From: Mannheimia glucosida
GTDB taxonomy: Bacteria; Pseudomonadota; Gammaproteobacteria; Enterobacterales; Pasteurellaceae
Assembly (NCBI RefSeq): GCF_046267875.1
Contig: NZ_CP176502.1
Span: 558,001-622,000, forward strand
Reading direction: 5' to 3'
Length of the DNA stretch: 64,000 nt
The translations under genes were made by a program, and so were the position numbers. Under the pieces are notes generated by a model that saw only the letters and a program-made list of their open reading frames with translations, was not told the DNA's origin and searched no databases. Shown here in pieces: positions 52,830-62,117 of the stretch; the stretch's first letter is position 1; every line of letters begins with the position of its first letter.

Positions 52830-54956
52830 TTAATTAAGTTGTAACTGGTGTAAGTAGGAATAAAGGCCGTTACTGTTTTGCAGTAATTCGTGATGCTTGC
52901 CTTGTTCAACGATTTCCCCTTTTTCCATGACAATAATTCGATCCGCATTTTTTACAGTCGATAAACGATGTGCAATCAAAATCACGGTTCTTCCTTGGCA
53001 TATTTTTTGCATATTTTGCATAATAATATGCTCAGATTCGTAATCGAGGGCACTGGTTGCTTCATCAAAAATCAGGATTTTCGGGTTGTTTACCAAAGCT
53101 CGTGCAATCGCAATCCGTTGGCGTTGCCCGCCTGAAAGCCCTGCACCTTGTTCACCCACAATAGTGTTATAACCTTCACGCAATTCCGAAATGAAATCGT
53201 GAGCCCCTGCTAATTTTGCTGCATAAATCACACGTTCCATCGACATGCCCGGTTCTGAAAGTGCAATATTTTCTCGGATACTGCGGTTTAACAGGACGTT
53301 ATCTTGCAAAACGACCCCGATTTGACGGCGTAACCAGTTTGGATCTGCGAGTGCAAGGTCGTGCCCGTCAATAAGCACTTGCCCGTTTTCAGGAATATAA
53401 AAACGTTGTAGTAATTTGGTTAGTGTGCTTTTACCAGAACCGGAACGACCGACAATTCCAATCACTTCCCCTTTTTTAATCTCTAAATTCACATTATTTA
53501 AAATGGTAGGAGCATCCGGTTTATATCGAAAACGAATATTTTTAAATGCTATATCCCCTTGTATTTCAGGTAGTGATAATTTGCCTTGATATTGTTCGGT
53601 TGGCGAGTTTAAAACATCACCTAAACGTGTAACAGAAATCCCAACCTGTTGGAAATCTTGCCAGAGCTGTGCTAACCGAATCACCGGTGCAATCACTTGT
53701 CCTGACAGCATATTAAAGGCAATTAATTGCCCAATACTAAGATCGCCTGAAATAACTAAGTGTGCACCTAACCAAAGGTTAATCACCATAACGGTTTTTT
53801 GAATAAGTTGTACACCTTGTTGCCCAATAGTTGCTAATACAGTTACACGGAAGCTTGATGAAACATAGCTTGCCAGCTGTTTATCCCATGTATCCGTCAT
53901 TTGTGGAGCAACCGCCATCGCTTTAATCATATTGATGGCTGTTACTGACTCAACTAAGAATGCTTGGTTATCAGCACTTCGGGCAAATTTCTCATCTAAA
54001 CGCCGTCTTAAAATTGGACTAATAAAAATTGACCATAAAATATAGCAGGGCAATGAACCAAGAATTACCAAGGTTAATTTTGGGCTGTAATACCACATTA
54101 CGGCAAAAAAGATAAAAGAGAATAAGAGATCTAACACCGAGGTTAATGCTTGTCCGGTAAGGAAATTCCGAATTTGATCTAATTCTCTGACCCGTGCAAC
54201 TGTATCGCCAACACGTCTGTTCTCAAAATAAGAAATCGGCAATGATAATAAATGCCTAAATAATTTAGCCCCTAATTCCACGTCAATCCGGCTAGTACTA
54301 TGCGAAAACACATAGGTTCGTAAACCACTTAGTACAATTTCAAAGATGATCACAATAGCTAAGGCAACCGTAATGATATTCAAGGTTGAAAACCCTCGAT
54401 GCACCAGTACTTTATCCATAACAACTTGGAAGAATAGCGGTGTAATTAGGGCAAAAATTTGCAAAAAGATCGAAACAATCAAGGTTTCTAGAAAGATTTT
54501 TCGGTATTTGATCACCGCCGGAATAAACCAGGTGAAATCAAATTTTGCTAATTGACCTACTACGGAAGCTCTAGACGTGACCAAAATTAATTGCCCTTGA
54601 TAGCAGGCTTCAAATTCGTCTTGTGACAGAATTTGTGGGGCATCTTGTTCCAAATTGTAAGTTAAATAGCGGTTATTATCGGTATCCACTTTTACCAATA
54701 AAAAATGTTTACCGTTATCTTGCCAAACTAATGCAGGTAAATTCACCAAGTGTAAGCGGGAAATCTCTTTTTTAATGTGTTTCGCTTTCAACGCTAACGA
54801 TTTTGCGGCTAAAAGCCAAGAGGTTAAAGAAAGCCCATTTCCGTCAAGATCAAATTTATGTTTTATTTCTTCCGGATTAAGCGAAATATTATGGTATTGT
54901 GCCAACATAGTGAGGGCAACTAAACCAAGATCATTCCTTTGATGGTTAGCTTCCAT
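52830..54956 (-). CDS. lktB: leukotoxin export ABC transporter (HlyB family)
   Basis: The 708-residue protein exports the leukotoxin. It has an N-terminal C39-peptidase-like domain that lacks the catalytic Cys (residues 1-130), a six-helix membrane domain (about 155-430) and an ATPase domain with Walker A GRSGSGKST near residue 502, signature LSGGQRQR and Walker B ILIFDEATSALD. The start at MEANHQ (54956) has an AAGGAG site and gives the known LktB length; a longer reading would run into the lktA-lktB hairpin. Confidence 0.97.
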   Translation of the reverse strand: MEANHQRNDLGLVALTMLAQYHNISLNPEEIKHKFDLDGNGLSLTSWLLAAKSLALKAKHIKKEISRLHLVNLPALVWQDNGKHFLLVKVDTDNNRYLTYNLEQDAPQILSQDEFEACYQGQLILVTSRASVVGQLAKFDFTWFIPAVIKYRKIFLETLIVSIFLQIFALITPLFFQVVMDKVLVHRGFSTLNIITVALAIVIIFEIVLSGLRTYVFSHSTSRIDVELGAKLFRHLLSLPISYFENRRVGDTVARVRELDQIRNFLTGQALTSVLDLLFSFIFFAVMWYYSPKLTLVILGSLPCYILWSIFISPILRRRLDEKFARSADNQAFLVESVTAINMIKAMAVAPQMTDTWDKQLASYVSSSFRVTVLATIGQQGVQLIQKTVMVINLWLGAHLVISGDLSIGQLIAFNMLSGQVIAPVIRLAQLWQDFQQVGISVTRLGDVLNSPTEQYQGKLSLPEIQGDIAFKNIRFRYKPDAPTILNNVNLEIKKGEVIGIVGRSGSGKSTLTKLLQRFYIPENGQVLIDGHDLALADPNWLRRQIGVVLQDNVLLNRSIRENIALSEPGMSMERVIYAAKLAGAHDFISELREGYNTIVGEQGAGLSGGQRQRIAIARALVNNPKILIFDEATSALDYESEHIIMQNMQKICQGRTVILIAHRLSTVKNADRIIVMEKGEIVEQGKHHELLQNSNGLYSYLHQLQLN

Positions 54957-54965
54957 ATTGTCTCC

Positions 54966-55018
54966 TTTTATAAAATAAAACGGCAACTCCATAATGTGCG
55001 AAACAATATAGAGTTGCC
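54966..55018 (-). terminator. attenuator-type hairpin between lktA and lktB
   Basis: GGCAACTC (55011-55018 on the minus strand) pairs with GAGTTGCC (54982-54989), followed on the minus strand by GTTTTATTTTAT. It lies between toxin and transporter genes and probably stops part of transcription, so that more toxin than exporter is made. Confidence 0.75.
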
Positions 55019-55030
55019 AATCATTAAAAA

Positions 55031-57892
55031 TTAAGCTGCTCTAGCAAATTGAAGAGAAGATAAACTTTGATCCAACATTGAAGTTGGAGCTACTAATACA
55101 TTTCTCGAATCATTAGACGAGGTAAATGCACTTGCAGATGAGATTAACTTATCTAAGCTGTTTGTCACATTTTTGCTATGTTTGAGCAATTCATAGTTAT
55201 CAACAACTTTTGATAGCTCATCTTGGGTAATTTTGCCGTTACCTTTTGCGATAAGATCATCAACTTGCTTCGAGGTAATCCGTTCACCATTTTGGCCGAT
55301 GATTTCTTCGATTTTCTCATCTTTAGTTGCTTTATAATTACGCACTTCTTTAGCAAAATCAGCTTCTCGGAACCAGTCTTGAATGGTCACTTTCTCTTTT
55401 CTGCTATTCGTGATGACAAGATTATGTTTAACTTTTTCAAATGTTAAATCTTTTAAGTTTGAATCAGAGAATGATAATTTATCATTGCCATCAGAATCGG
55501 TAATAATATCATTACCATCGCCTTGACGGTGAACGAAAATATCATCACCTTTACCGCCGTGTAACAGGTCGTTGCCTTTACCGCCATCGATAAAGTCATC
55601 ACCATTTCCACCATCGATAATATCATCGCCTTTACCACCAAATAAGCGGTCATTGCCGTCGTTACCGTCAATAGTATCGACACCATCACCACCGTTAAAG
55701 GCATCATTGAACTTACTACCTTTAAAAATATCGTTATGTGATGTACCGATAATTTCTTCAACAGCTTTCAAGGTATCTTTGGTGTAATAACCGGCATGGT
55801 GCTGGTTATTGCTATGACGATATTCAATTTTTTCTTCACGGTTGCCCACCAATGCGGTGTGAGTTGAAGTCACTTCGTGTAGTGCTTTACCGGTTTCTAC
55901 GAAACGATTTACGGTATAACTACCTTGCTCGGTCTCTTTGGTTGCATCAATAGTTAAAGCACCGTAGTTTCCGCGGCTATAGTGAACTCGGTCGTAACCT
56001 TCACCGCCATCAATTTCCGTCGTACCAGAACCAACAAACACGTTGTCATCACCTGCACCAAGTTTGGCAACAATTTTTGTTTCTTTGGTTTTAGTTACAT
56101 TTCCAGCATTGTCTAATTCAATACCAATACGCTGAACAACATTAGTTAAATCAAAGGTAGAACTTGCTGCACCATCTGTGATTTTCCAGCTATCTACCCG
56201 GTTAATATTGAGCTTGGTAATATATTCATATTTACCTGTTTGTACGCGTTCACGATGCTCTGTTCCCGGCGTCAATAATGGCGTTCTGAATAAGATATGC
56301 TGAGTTTTCGCTTTACCCGAATTACTCACATCAATAATACCGTTTGCCGAATCCAACTGTACTAATTTATCGGCTTTAAGATGTTTACCTTCTTCAAACG
56401 CATCCACATAAGCTTTACCACTAAGCACTTTTTCACCTAAACGGCTAATACCGGCTAAATCACCAATGTTGTTATCCCATTGCTGCTGAGTAATAGCGAT
56501 GACACGTTCTGCCTGTAACTCTTTGTTTAAGTTCAGTAAGAATTTCATATTATCTTGTAAATTCGCAAGATAACGGGCGTCGTAACCATTTTCAAAGTAG
56601 TTCTTGCCGTGATTATTTTTTTCCCATTCTACAATTTTGTTATGAATTTTATTTGCAACGTGCTCAAACATTGCTTGTTTAGAATATTGCAGAATCGTAG
56701 AAATTACACCTGTAATCCCAGATACTAATAAGGCAATCGGTGAAGCAATAACCGAGCCGGCTGCCGCAGCAGATACACCACCAGCAATGGCAGCCAATGC
56801 GGTATTAATTGCAGTAACCGATGCATCAATAGTCCCTGTTCCCCGCTGATATTCTGCTAATAAATTATCTCCGTCATAGCCTAATTTTTTAAAGCGTTCG
56901 GCATAGCTCTCTAAACTTTTTGCGTGATTAAATTTATCGGCAATACCGGCAAATGCTAATGGGCTAATCGCAAGAGAAACAGTAGAAGCAATTAAAGCAG
57001 CCACAGGCCCGGTTGAAGATAAACCTGCTGCAACACGTTGGGCTAAAATGTAAGAAGAAACGGCTTTGGTAATATTACCAACAACTTGGTTTGCCAATTC
57101 AAAACCCGCACCTACTTTTCTTGATGTTGAAGCATTTTTATCTGCAAGTACAAGTGCAGCTGTTGCACCCGACAGTAAGCCAGATACGACATCTAAACCA
57201 AGGCTGGTTTTATCAAAACCACTCAGACCTTTTAGTTTATCGCCAAGAGAACTTAACCCTTTAACGTTTTGTAGTTTTGAACCAAGTTGATTAATTTGAT
57301 CACCAAAGGCGTCTAGCGTTTTGACCGAGTTAGCAATATTTTCGATCAATGAGTTGGTTAACTCTAAACCAGCTTTAGCAAGTGTCAGCTCATTACTGTT
57401 TTTTTGTAATGCCTCATCTAAATCCATGCCAGCCAATACCGAGCCTAAAATAGATTGAATACCAGATAATACGGTTTTTGCATTACTAAAACCTTTTGTA
57501 AGATTTTCTGCAGAGCCAATCGCTTGACCTACTTTAGTTTTCTGAAGCAACTTGTCAAGCTGAGGGGCTGACAACACAATACCACGCTCAGTTAAACCCA
57601 GCACATTTTGAATTGTGCCCAAACTGGTTTGTGCTTTTGCAATGTCGTTTCCTTCCTCTTTTTGCACTTCAATACCAAGCTCTTCAGCCGCCTTAACTAA
57701 ATCCTGTAAGCCATTGCCTTTCTCGGTATCATATTGATAATCTTTTGGAATGTAGAGGATGATTTTTTTTGCCCCGGTTTTTAAAGATTGCCCTGCTTTA
57801 GCTAATGATTGTCCTGTTCTATTTAAACCGGATTTAGCAGTCAACCAGGAACTTTTTAAATTTGTTGAAATATTAGTAAGTTTATTACCCAT
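55031..57892 (-). CDS. lktA: RTX leukotoxin
   Basis: The 953-residue pore-forming toxin of Mannheimia lyses ruminant leukocytes after binding CD18. Visible parts are amphipathic and hydrophobic N-terminal helices (about residues 225-410), the fatty-acylation lysine Lys554 (VQTGKYEYITK), glycine-aspartate RTX repeats (about 715-800, such as GGKGDDIIDGGNGDDFIDGG) that bind calcium, and an uncleaved C-terminal secretion signal. It is activated by LktC and exported by LktBD. From about residue 262 it is almost identical to the serotype A1 toxin I remember, whereas residues 1-260 differ at many positions, which suggests recombination. GGAG precedes the ATG. Confidence 0.98.
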   Translation of the reverse strand: MGNKLTNISTNLKSSWLTAKSGLNRTGQSLAKAGQSLKTGAKKIILYIPKDYQYDTEKGNGLQDLVKAAEELGIEVQKEEGNDIAKAQTSLGTIQNVLGLTERGIVLSAPQLDKLLQKTKVGQAIGSAENLTKGFSNAKTVLSGIQSILGSVLAGMDLDEALQKNSNELTLAKAGLELTNSLIENIANSVKTLDAFGDQINQLGSKLQNVKGLSSLGDKLKGLSGFDKTSLGLDVVSGLLSGATAALVLADKNASTSRKVGAGFELANQVVGNITKAVSSYILAQRVAAGLSSTGPVAALIASTVSLAISPLAFAGIADKFNHAKSLESYAERFKKLGYDGDNLLAEYQRGTGTIDASVTAINTALAAIAGGVSAAAAGSVIASPIALLVSGITGVISTILQYSKQAMFEHVANKIHNKIVEWEKNNHGKNYFENGYDARYLANLQDNMKFLLNLNKELQAERVIAITQQQWDNNIGDLAGISRLGEKVLSGKAYVDAFEEGKHLKADKLVQLDSANGIIDVSNSGKAKTQHILFRTPLLTPGTEHRERVQTGKYEYITKLNINRVDSWKITDGAASSTFDLTNVVQRIGIELDNAGNVTKTKETKIVAKLGAGDDNVFVGSGTTEIDGGEGYDRVHYSRGNYGALTIDATKETEQGSYTVNRFVETGKALHEVTSTHTALVGNREEKIEYRHSNNQHHAGYYTKDTLKAVEEIIGTSHNDIFKGSKFNDAFNGGDGVDTIDGNDGNDRLFGGKGDDIIDGGNGDDFIDGGKGNDLLHGGKGDDIFVHRQGDGNDIITDSDGNDKLSFSDSNLKDLTFEKVKHNLVITNSRKEKVTIQDWFREADFAKEVRNYKATKDEKIEEIIGQNGERITSKQVDDLIAKGNGKITQDELSKVVDNYELLKHSKNVTNSLDKLISSASAFTSSNDSRNVLVAPTSMLDQSLSSLQFARAA

Positions 57893-57907
57893 AAGGGATG
57901 TCTCCTT

Positions 57908-58411
57908 CTATTTTTTAATAAAATTAAATTCATTTTTAAGTGCTGTTGCCAGCTCTTCTTGATATGTATCAAAACGTTTTTTTGCTGTTTTTTTATCTAA
58001 TTTACCTCCTTTAAAATAAGAAATTTTTCCTACTGATTTTTGGTTTGGTTGGAAGCGTATAGATCTGACGATCATATCAGGGTATTTCTGACACATTTTT
58101 TTATAAAGTAATTGAGAGTGTCCGAATGGCGCTACCCAATCAATAATCCAGCGCCTATCGCCAGACTGCCATTCCTCCAGTGTTAATGAGCTAATATCCT
58201 TAATATATTTCACCTCATTCTCAAGGTTTAAGTCCGCCCAGCTACAATAGGCAACCGGAATACCGTCATCTATAAGTAGCATATATTGTTCATTTTCAAT
58301 TGCAGGAATCACATTGCGTGCTAGTAGTTCACAGCTCCATTCTTTGTGGAGAGGGGAGTTCATCCATAGCCAAGTAATGTTTCCTAGTAAGTTAAAATAA
58401 GATTGATTCAT
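57908..58411 (-). CDS. lktC: leukotoxin-activating lysine acyltransferase (HlyC family)
   Basis: This 167-residue cytoplasmic enzyme transfers an acyl chain from acyl-carrier protein to internal lysines of LktA. The catalytic His22 is in SPLHKEWSC, and the family region GDRRWIIDWVAPFGHSQLLY is intact. The start at MNQSYFN (58411) gives the usual length of 167; three extra codons upstream are possible but unneeded. It is the first gene of lktCABD and lies 15 bases before lktA. Confidence 0.96.
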   Translation of the reverse strand: MNQSYFNLLGNITWLWMNSPLHKEWSCELLARNVIPAIENEQYMLLIDDGIPVAYCSWADLNLENEVKYIKDISSLTLEEWQSGDRRWIIDWVAPFGHSQLLYKKMCQKYPDMIVRSIRFQPNQKSVGKISYFKGGKLDKKTAKKRFDTYQEELATALKNEFNFIKK

Positions 58412-58448
58412 AATTTGCACTCGATAATTATTCTAAATTAGACCCAAA

Positions 58449-58454
58449 ATTATA
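58449..58454 (-). promoter_or_regulatory. candidate -10 element of the lktCABD promoter
   Basis: The minus strand reads TATAAT here, 38 bases upstream of the lktC start, preceded by AT-rich sequence without an obvious consensus -35. The 395-base lktC to binding-protein region is very AT-rich and contains a dyad near 58610; nothing else in it looks coding. Confidence 0.5.
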
Positions 58455-58599
58455 GCATAATATAACCACATTTTGATATAAGTGCAGTTGTTTTTGTTAT
58501 TTTTGTAGCTTTAATTATATTTTTTGTCTTTTGTATAGCCAGAAGATAAAATTAAATGTTTTAAAGTTATACAAAATGTAGGGAAATTAAACAAAATAA

Positions 58600-58621
58600 T
58601 TACATTGTAATATTAATGTAA
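58600..58621. promoter_or_regulatory. palindrome in the divergent lktC/binding-protein promoter region
   Basis: TTACATT and AATGTAA flank an 8-base AT-rich centre (GTAATATT), giving a 22-base dyad midway between the divergent genes. It could be an operator for either side; no regulator is assigned. Confidence 0.45.
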
Positions 58622-58806
58622 CATATACTTTTTGTTTTTCTTTTGGGTTGTTTTTTTGAGATAGAGGAATCAAGAGGATTGAGAAACTACATCTCAATTT
58701 GATGTGTTTGTATGACATAAAACAAACTTTATGAAAAGAAGACTTTTTTTAAGAAAGTAACTGCGTTAAAGTGGTAATTCTTATAATGAAAACACAAGGA
58801 CTTTTT

Positions 58807-59523
58807 ATGAAAAAAACACTTTTGGCTCTTTTATTCGGGTGTGTAGTTACTGCGCAGGCACAAGATATCAAATTTGTGATGGAGCCAAGCTATCCCCCAT
58901 TTGAAATGACTGACGAGAAGGGAGAAATTATCGGTTTTGATGTGGATATTGCAAATGCTATCTGTAAAGAGATGAATGCAAATTGTACATTCCATAGCCA
59001 ACCTTTTGATAGCTTAATCCAAAGCCTAAAACAAAAACAATTTGATGCTGCAATTTCAGGTATGGGTATTACGGAACCACGTAAGAAACAAGTATTATTT
59101 AGCGAGCCTTACTTTCCAAGCTCTGCTGCCTTCATTGCGAAAAAAGATATAGATTTTGCTAAGGTGAAAACGATTGGTGTGCAAAATGGGACTACTTACC
59201 AACACTATTTAGCAAAAGAGAAAAAAGAGTACAATGTGAAATCTTATGCCTCTTATCAAAATGCTATTTTAGATGTGCAAAATGGGCGAATTGATGCTAT
59301 TTTTGGCGATGTGCCGGTATTGGCTGAGATGGCAAGAAAACACGAAGGGCTAGATTTTGTGGGGGAGAAAATCAATAATCCAAGCTATTTCGGTGATGGT
59401 TTAGGCATTGCAACTCACTTGAAAAACCAAGCATTAGTTGAACAATTCAATGCAGCATTAAAAACGATTAAAGAGAATGGCGAATATCAAAAAATCTATG
59501 ATAAATGGATGAGCGGCAAGTAA
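58807..59523 (+). CDS. artJ: arginine/polar amino-acid ABC transporter substrate-binding protein
   Basis: The 238-residue periplasmic protein has a signal peptide (MKKTLLALLFGCVVTAQA) and the type II binding-protein fold of the ArtI/ArtJ/HisJ group (EPSYPPFEMTDEKGEIIGFD at the N-terminus, FDAAISGMGITEPRKKQVLF, GVQNGTTYQHYL). The start at 58807 follows AAGGA; upstream in-frame starts would add residues before the signal peptide. It is divergent from lktC. No permease or ATPase for it is seen here, although an uptake-signal hairpin directly follows, so partners must lie elsewhere. Arginine specificity is inferred. Confidence 0.87.
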   Translation: MKKTLLALLFGCVVTAQAQDIKFVMEPSYPPFEMTDEKGEIIGFDVDIANAICKEMNANCTFHSQPFDSLIQSLKQKQFDAAISGMGITEPRKKQVLFSEPYFPSSAAFIAKKDIDFAKVKTIGVQNGTTYQHYLAKEKKEYNVKSYASYQNAILDVQNGRIDAIFGDVPVLAEMARKHEGLDFVGEKINNPSYFGDGLGIATHLKNQALVEQFNAALKTIKENGEYQKIYDKWMSGK

Positions 59524-59527
59524 CTTG

Positions 59528-59572
59528 TAAGCGGTCATTTTTTGCAAAGTTTTGCAGATTTTGACCGCTTGT
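59528..59572 (+). terminator. uptake-signal hairpin after the binding-protein gene
   Basis: TAAGCGGTC and GACCGCTTGT with inner TTTGCAAAG/TTTGCAG repeats form a stem in the gap between convergent genes and probably end the binding-protein transcript. Confidence 0.7.
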
Positions 59573-59582
59573 ATTCTTTGAT

Positions 59583-60461
59583 TTATCCATTTAAGCTAGT
59601 ATGAGTTTTAAGCATAAGCTCCATGGTTTGCTTTAAATTAGCCAGCATTTCATAGCGCTTGCGATACATTGAGCGTTTTTTGCTTGGAATTTCATCTATT
59701 TTTTTACTTTCCAATTCAAGCGGCAACTGCCAATAATTTCCCGGCTTTCCGCCTGATTCTGCAAAAATAGCATCGTAATCTACCACATAACGCTTACTTT
59801 GCACCCAGCGGGATTTATTCTGGTATTTCTGTGGAATGCCTAGCAAACTCTGATAACCAAGAACAGCCGTTAAAGCCTTCATCGCTTCAACCATTAAATA
59901 GGCTGGGCGTAAGCCGTGACAACTTTTGGTTAATTGTTTCACCAGCTCTTTTGAACCCTCAAAATTCGGACCTTGAATTACGGCTATCAACAAGGCTTCA
60001 TCTAACTTACCAAATGTTAATAAATAAACTAACTGATTGGTCGGTCTGTGGCGAAGTTCTAATGCCCAAAAACCTTCCATCGGCTGATGTTCATTGATGT
60101 TAAGCCATAACTCAAAATCTGCAATAATTTCCCCGAAATTAACCGCTTGTTGCCATAAAGGTGGAAGATGAGCCAAATTTTGGGGTAAAAACAGCAAATT
60201 ATCACAAATCTTTTGCAAACGTTGTTTTGCACTAAAACGCTTATCTAAAAAGCGATGAGCCACGGGGTAGCTGTAATTTGGTCGAGCATTTAAGAGCGGA
60301 ATCAGTTGTGGATTTTGTGTAACGAACTGCTCAAATTGCTTGATTTTGGAATGATGCAACCAAGAGCGAAGACGGTAACGAAAACGTTTCCCTGCGTAAG
60401 ACTTTTTTCCCTGATTTGGATAAAGCGATTGTGCAGCAGGCCATTTGTATAGATTTTTCAT
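59583..60461 (-). CDS. VirK/YbjX (DUF535) family protein
   Basis: The 292-residue protein matches the DUF535 family of VirK and YbjX, with EGFWALELRH-type and VYLLTFGKLDEALLIAVIQGP segments in the middle and YDAIFAESGGKPGNYWQLPL near the C-terminus. VirK-type proteins are linked to virulence and to resistance against antimicrobial peptides in enteric bacteria, but the biochemical role is not known. The start is set at MKNLYKW (60461). It is convergent with the amino-acid binding-protein gene. Confidence 0.8.
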   Translation of the reverse strand: MKNLYKWPAAQSLYPNQGKKSYAGKRFRYRLRSWLHHSKIKQFEQFVTQNPQLIPLLNARPNYSYPVAHRFLDKRFSAKQRLQKICDNLLFLPQNLAHLPPLWQQAVNFGEIIADFELWLNINEHQPMEGFWALELRHRPTNQLVYLLTFGKLDEALLIAVIQGPNFEGSKELVKQLTKSCHGLRPAYLMVEAMKALTAVLGYQSLLGIPQKYQNKSRWVQSKRYVVDYDAIFAESGGKPGNYWQLPLELESKKIDEIPSKKRSMYRKRYEMLANLKQTMELMLKTHTSLNG

Positions 60462-60536
60462 TTTTATAACTAACAATATGAAAAGCGGCTAATTCGCAAG
60501 ATTTTTCGCTAAAATAACCGCTTGTATAACTTAAAA

Positions 60537-61859
60537 CTACAAAATAAAGCGACTTAAATCTTCGTTTTCCACCACGTCATTTAACGCTTCGGAAACATAG
60601 TTTTCATCAATGATGATTTTTTCACCACGGCGTTCGCTGGCATCGAACGAAATGCCGTCCATCAAACGCTCAAGCACGGTGTGTAAACGTCTTGCCCCGA
60701 TGTTTTCGGTTTTCTCGTTCACACGGAATGCACTTTCTGCAATACGGCTGATACCTTCTTTCGTGAACTCAATCTCCACGCCTTCAGTTTTCATCAACTC
60801 ACGATATTGCAAGGTTAATGAGGCATTCGGTTCGGTTAAAATACGCTCAAAATCTTCTTTGGTAAGCGATTTTAACTCCACACGAATCGGCAAGCGACCC
60901 TGTAATTCTGGGAGTAAATCAGACGGGCGAGCCACTTGGAATGCCCCCGAGCAGATAAACAGAATATGGTCGGTTTTCACCATACCGTGCTTAGTATTTA
61001 CGGTTGAGCCTTCAATGATTGGAAGCAAGTCACGCTGAACGCCTTCACGAGAAACATCACCGCCTGAATGCTCGCCTTTTTTACAGATTTTGTCGATCTC
61101 ATCAATAAAGACGATACCGTGCTGTTCCACCGCTTCAATCGCTTGCTGTTTCAGCTCTTCAGGATTTACTAATTTCGCCGCTTCTTCATCAAGCATCACC
61201 TTTAACGCATCTTTGATTTTCATTTTGCGTTTTTTGGTTTTGCTTGGCGACATTCCCTCAAACAGCGATTGTAACTGCGAGGTCATCTCTTCCATTCCCG
61301 GCGGGGTCATAATTTCAACGCTCACTTGAGCCGCCACGTCAATTTCAATCTCTTTATCGTCTAATTGCCCTTCACGCAATTTTTTGCGGAAAGTTTGGCG
61401 GGTGGAATTATTGTCAGATTCCTGCACATTGCCCCACTGATCTTTCGCCGGCGGCAATAACACATCTAAAATACGATCTTCCGCCGCATCTTGCGCCCGC
61501 ATTTTATTTTTTTCGACCGCTTGCTGGCGGACTAATTTCATCGACACATCGGCTAGATCACGGATAATCGAATCCACTTCTTTACCCACATAGCCTACTT
61601 CAGTGAATTTGGTTGCCTCAACTTTGATAAACGGGGCATTGGCAAGTTTCGCCAAACGGCGGGCGATTTCGGTTTTACCCACACCGGTCGGACCGATCAT
61701 TAAAATATTTTTTGGGGTCACTTCTTGGCGGAGATCTTCCGGCAACTGCATTCTTCTCCAGCGGTTACGCAAAGCAATCGCTACCGCACGTTTTGCATCT
61801 TTTTGTCCGATAATGTGTGCGTCTAATTCTGAGACGATTTCACGGGGTGTCATTGACAT
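60537..61859 (-). CDS. hslU: HslU ATPase of the HslUV protease
   Basis: The 440-residue AAA+ unfoldase feeds substrates to HslV. It has EIVSELDAHIIGQKDAKRAV at the start, Walker A GPTGVGKTEIAR near residue 57, Walker B HGIVFIDEIDKI near residue 250, and the C-terminal NDVVENEDLSRFIL tail that docks into HslV. In most relatives it follows hslV within a few bases; here a 258-base insert-rich gap lies between them. Confidence 0.97.
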   Translation of the reverse strand: MSMTPREIVSELDAHIIGQKDAKRAVAIALRNRWRRMQLPEDLRQEVTPKNILMIGPTGVGKTEIARRLAKLANAPFIKVEATKFTEVGYVGKEVDSIIRDLADVSMKLVRQQAVEKNKMRAQDAAEDRILDVLLPPAKDQWGNVQESDNNSTRQTFRKKLREGQLDDKEIEIDVAAQVSVEIMTPPGMEEMTSQLQSLFEGMSPSKTKKRKMKIKDALKVMLDEEAAKLVNPEELKQQAIEAVEQHGIVFIDEIDKICKKGEHSGGDVSREGVQRDLLPIIEGSTVNTKHGMVKTDHILFICSGAFQVARPSDLLPELQGRLPIRVELKSLTKEDFERILTEPNASLTLQYRELMKTEGVEIEFTKEGISRIAESAFRVNEKTENIGARRLHTVLERLMDGISFDASERRGEKIIIDENYVSEALNDVVENEDLSRFIL

Positions 61860-61884
61860 AATGTTATTCCTTAAATTAATTACC

Positions 61885-62107
61885 CTCTCCCCTTGTGGGA
61901 GAAGGACAGATTTTTCTTTGTTCAGAAGAAAAATCAGGGAGAGGGGTACAAGCGGTCTTTTTTCTTAAAAGCTTTACAACAGCCCTCTCTCTGAAAAATA
62001 TTTCTGAACGAAATATTTTTCGGTCTCAATACTCGCTACGCTCGCTCCTGTGGAGCCGTTGGCAAAGCCAACGTTCAAATGTAAACATTTGTCCCACAAG
62101 GGGAGAG
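61885..62107. mobile_element. 223-bp hairpin-rich MITE-like insert between hslV and hslU
   Basis: The outer ends are a perfect 16-bp inverted repeat: CTCTCCCCTTGTGGGA (61885-61900) and TCCCACAAGGGGAGAG (62092-62107). Inside are further hairpins: GATTTTTCTT/AAGAAAAATC (about 61910-61934), GAAAAATATTTC/GAAATATTTTTC (about 61998-62026), CGTTGGC/GCCAACG and CAAATGT/ACATTTG (about 62057-62092), plus one uptake signal at 61949. No open reading frame has the look of a gene. Outer inverted repeats and lack of coding capacity suggest a non-autonomous mobile element. Confidence 0.7.
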
Positions 62108-62117
62108 CGTTATTTAA

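Noticed and set aside
52830..54992. longer lktB reading starting at 54992
   Set aside because: It would place the start inside the lktA-lktB hairpin, without a ribosome site; the start at 54956 gives the usual 708 residues.
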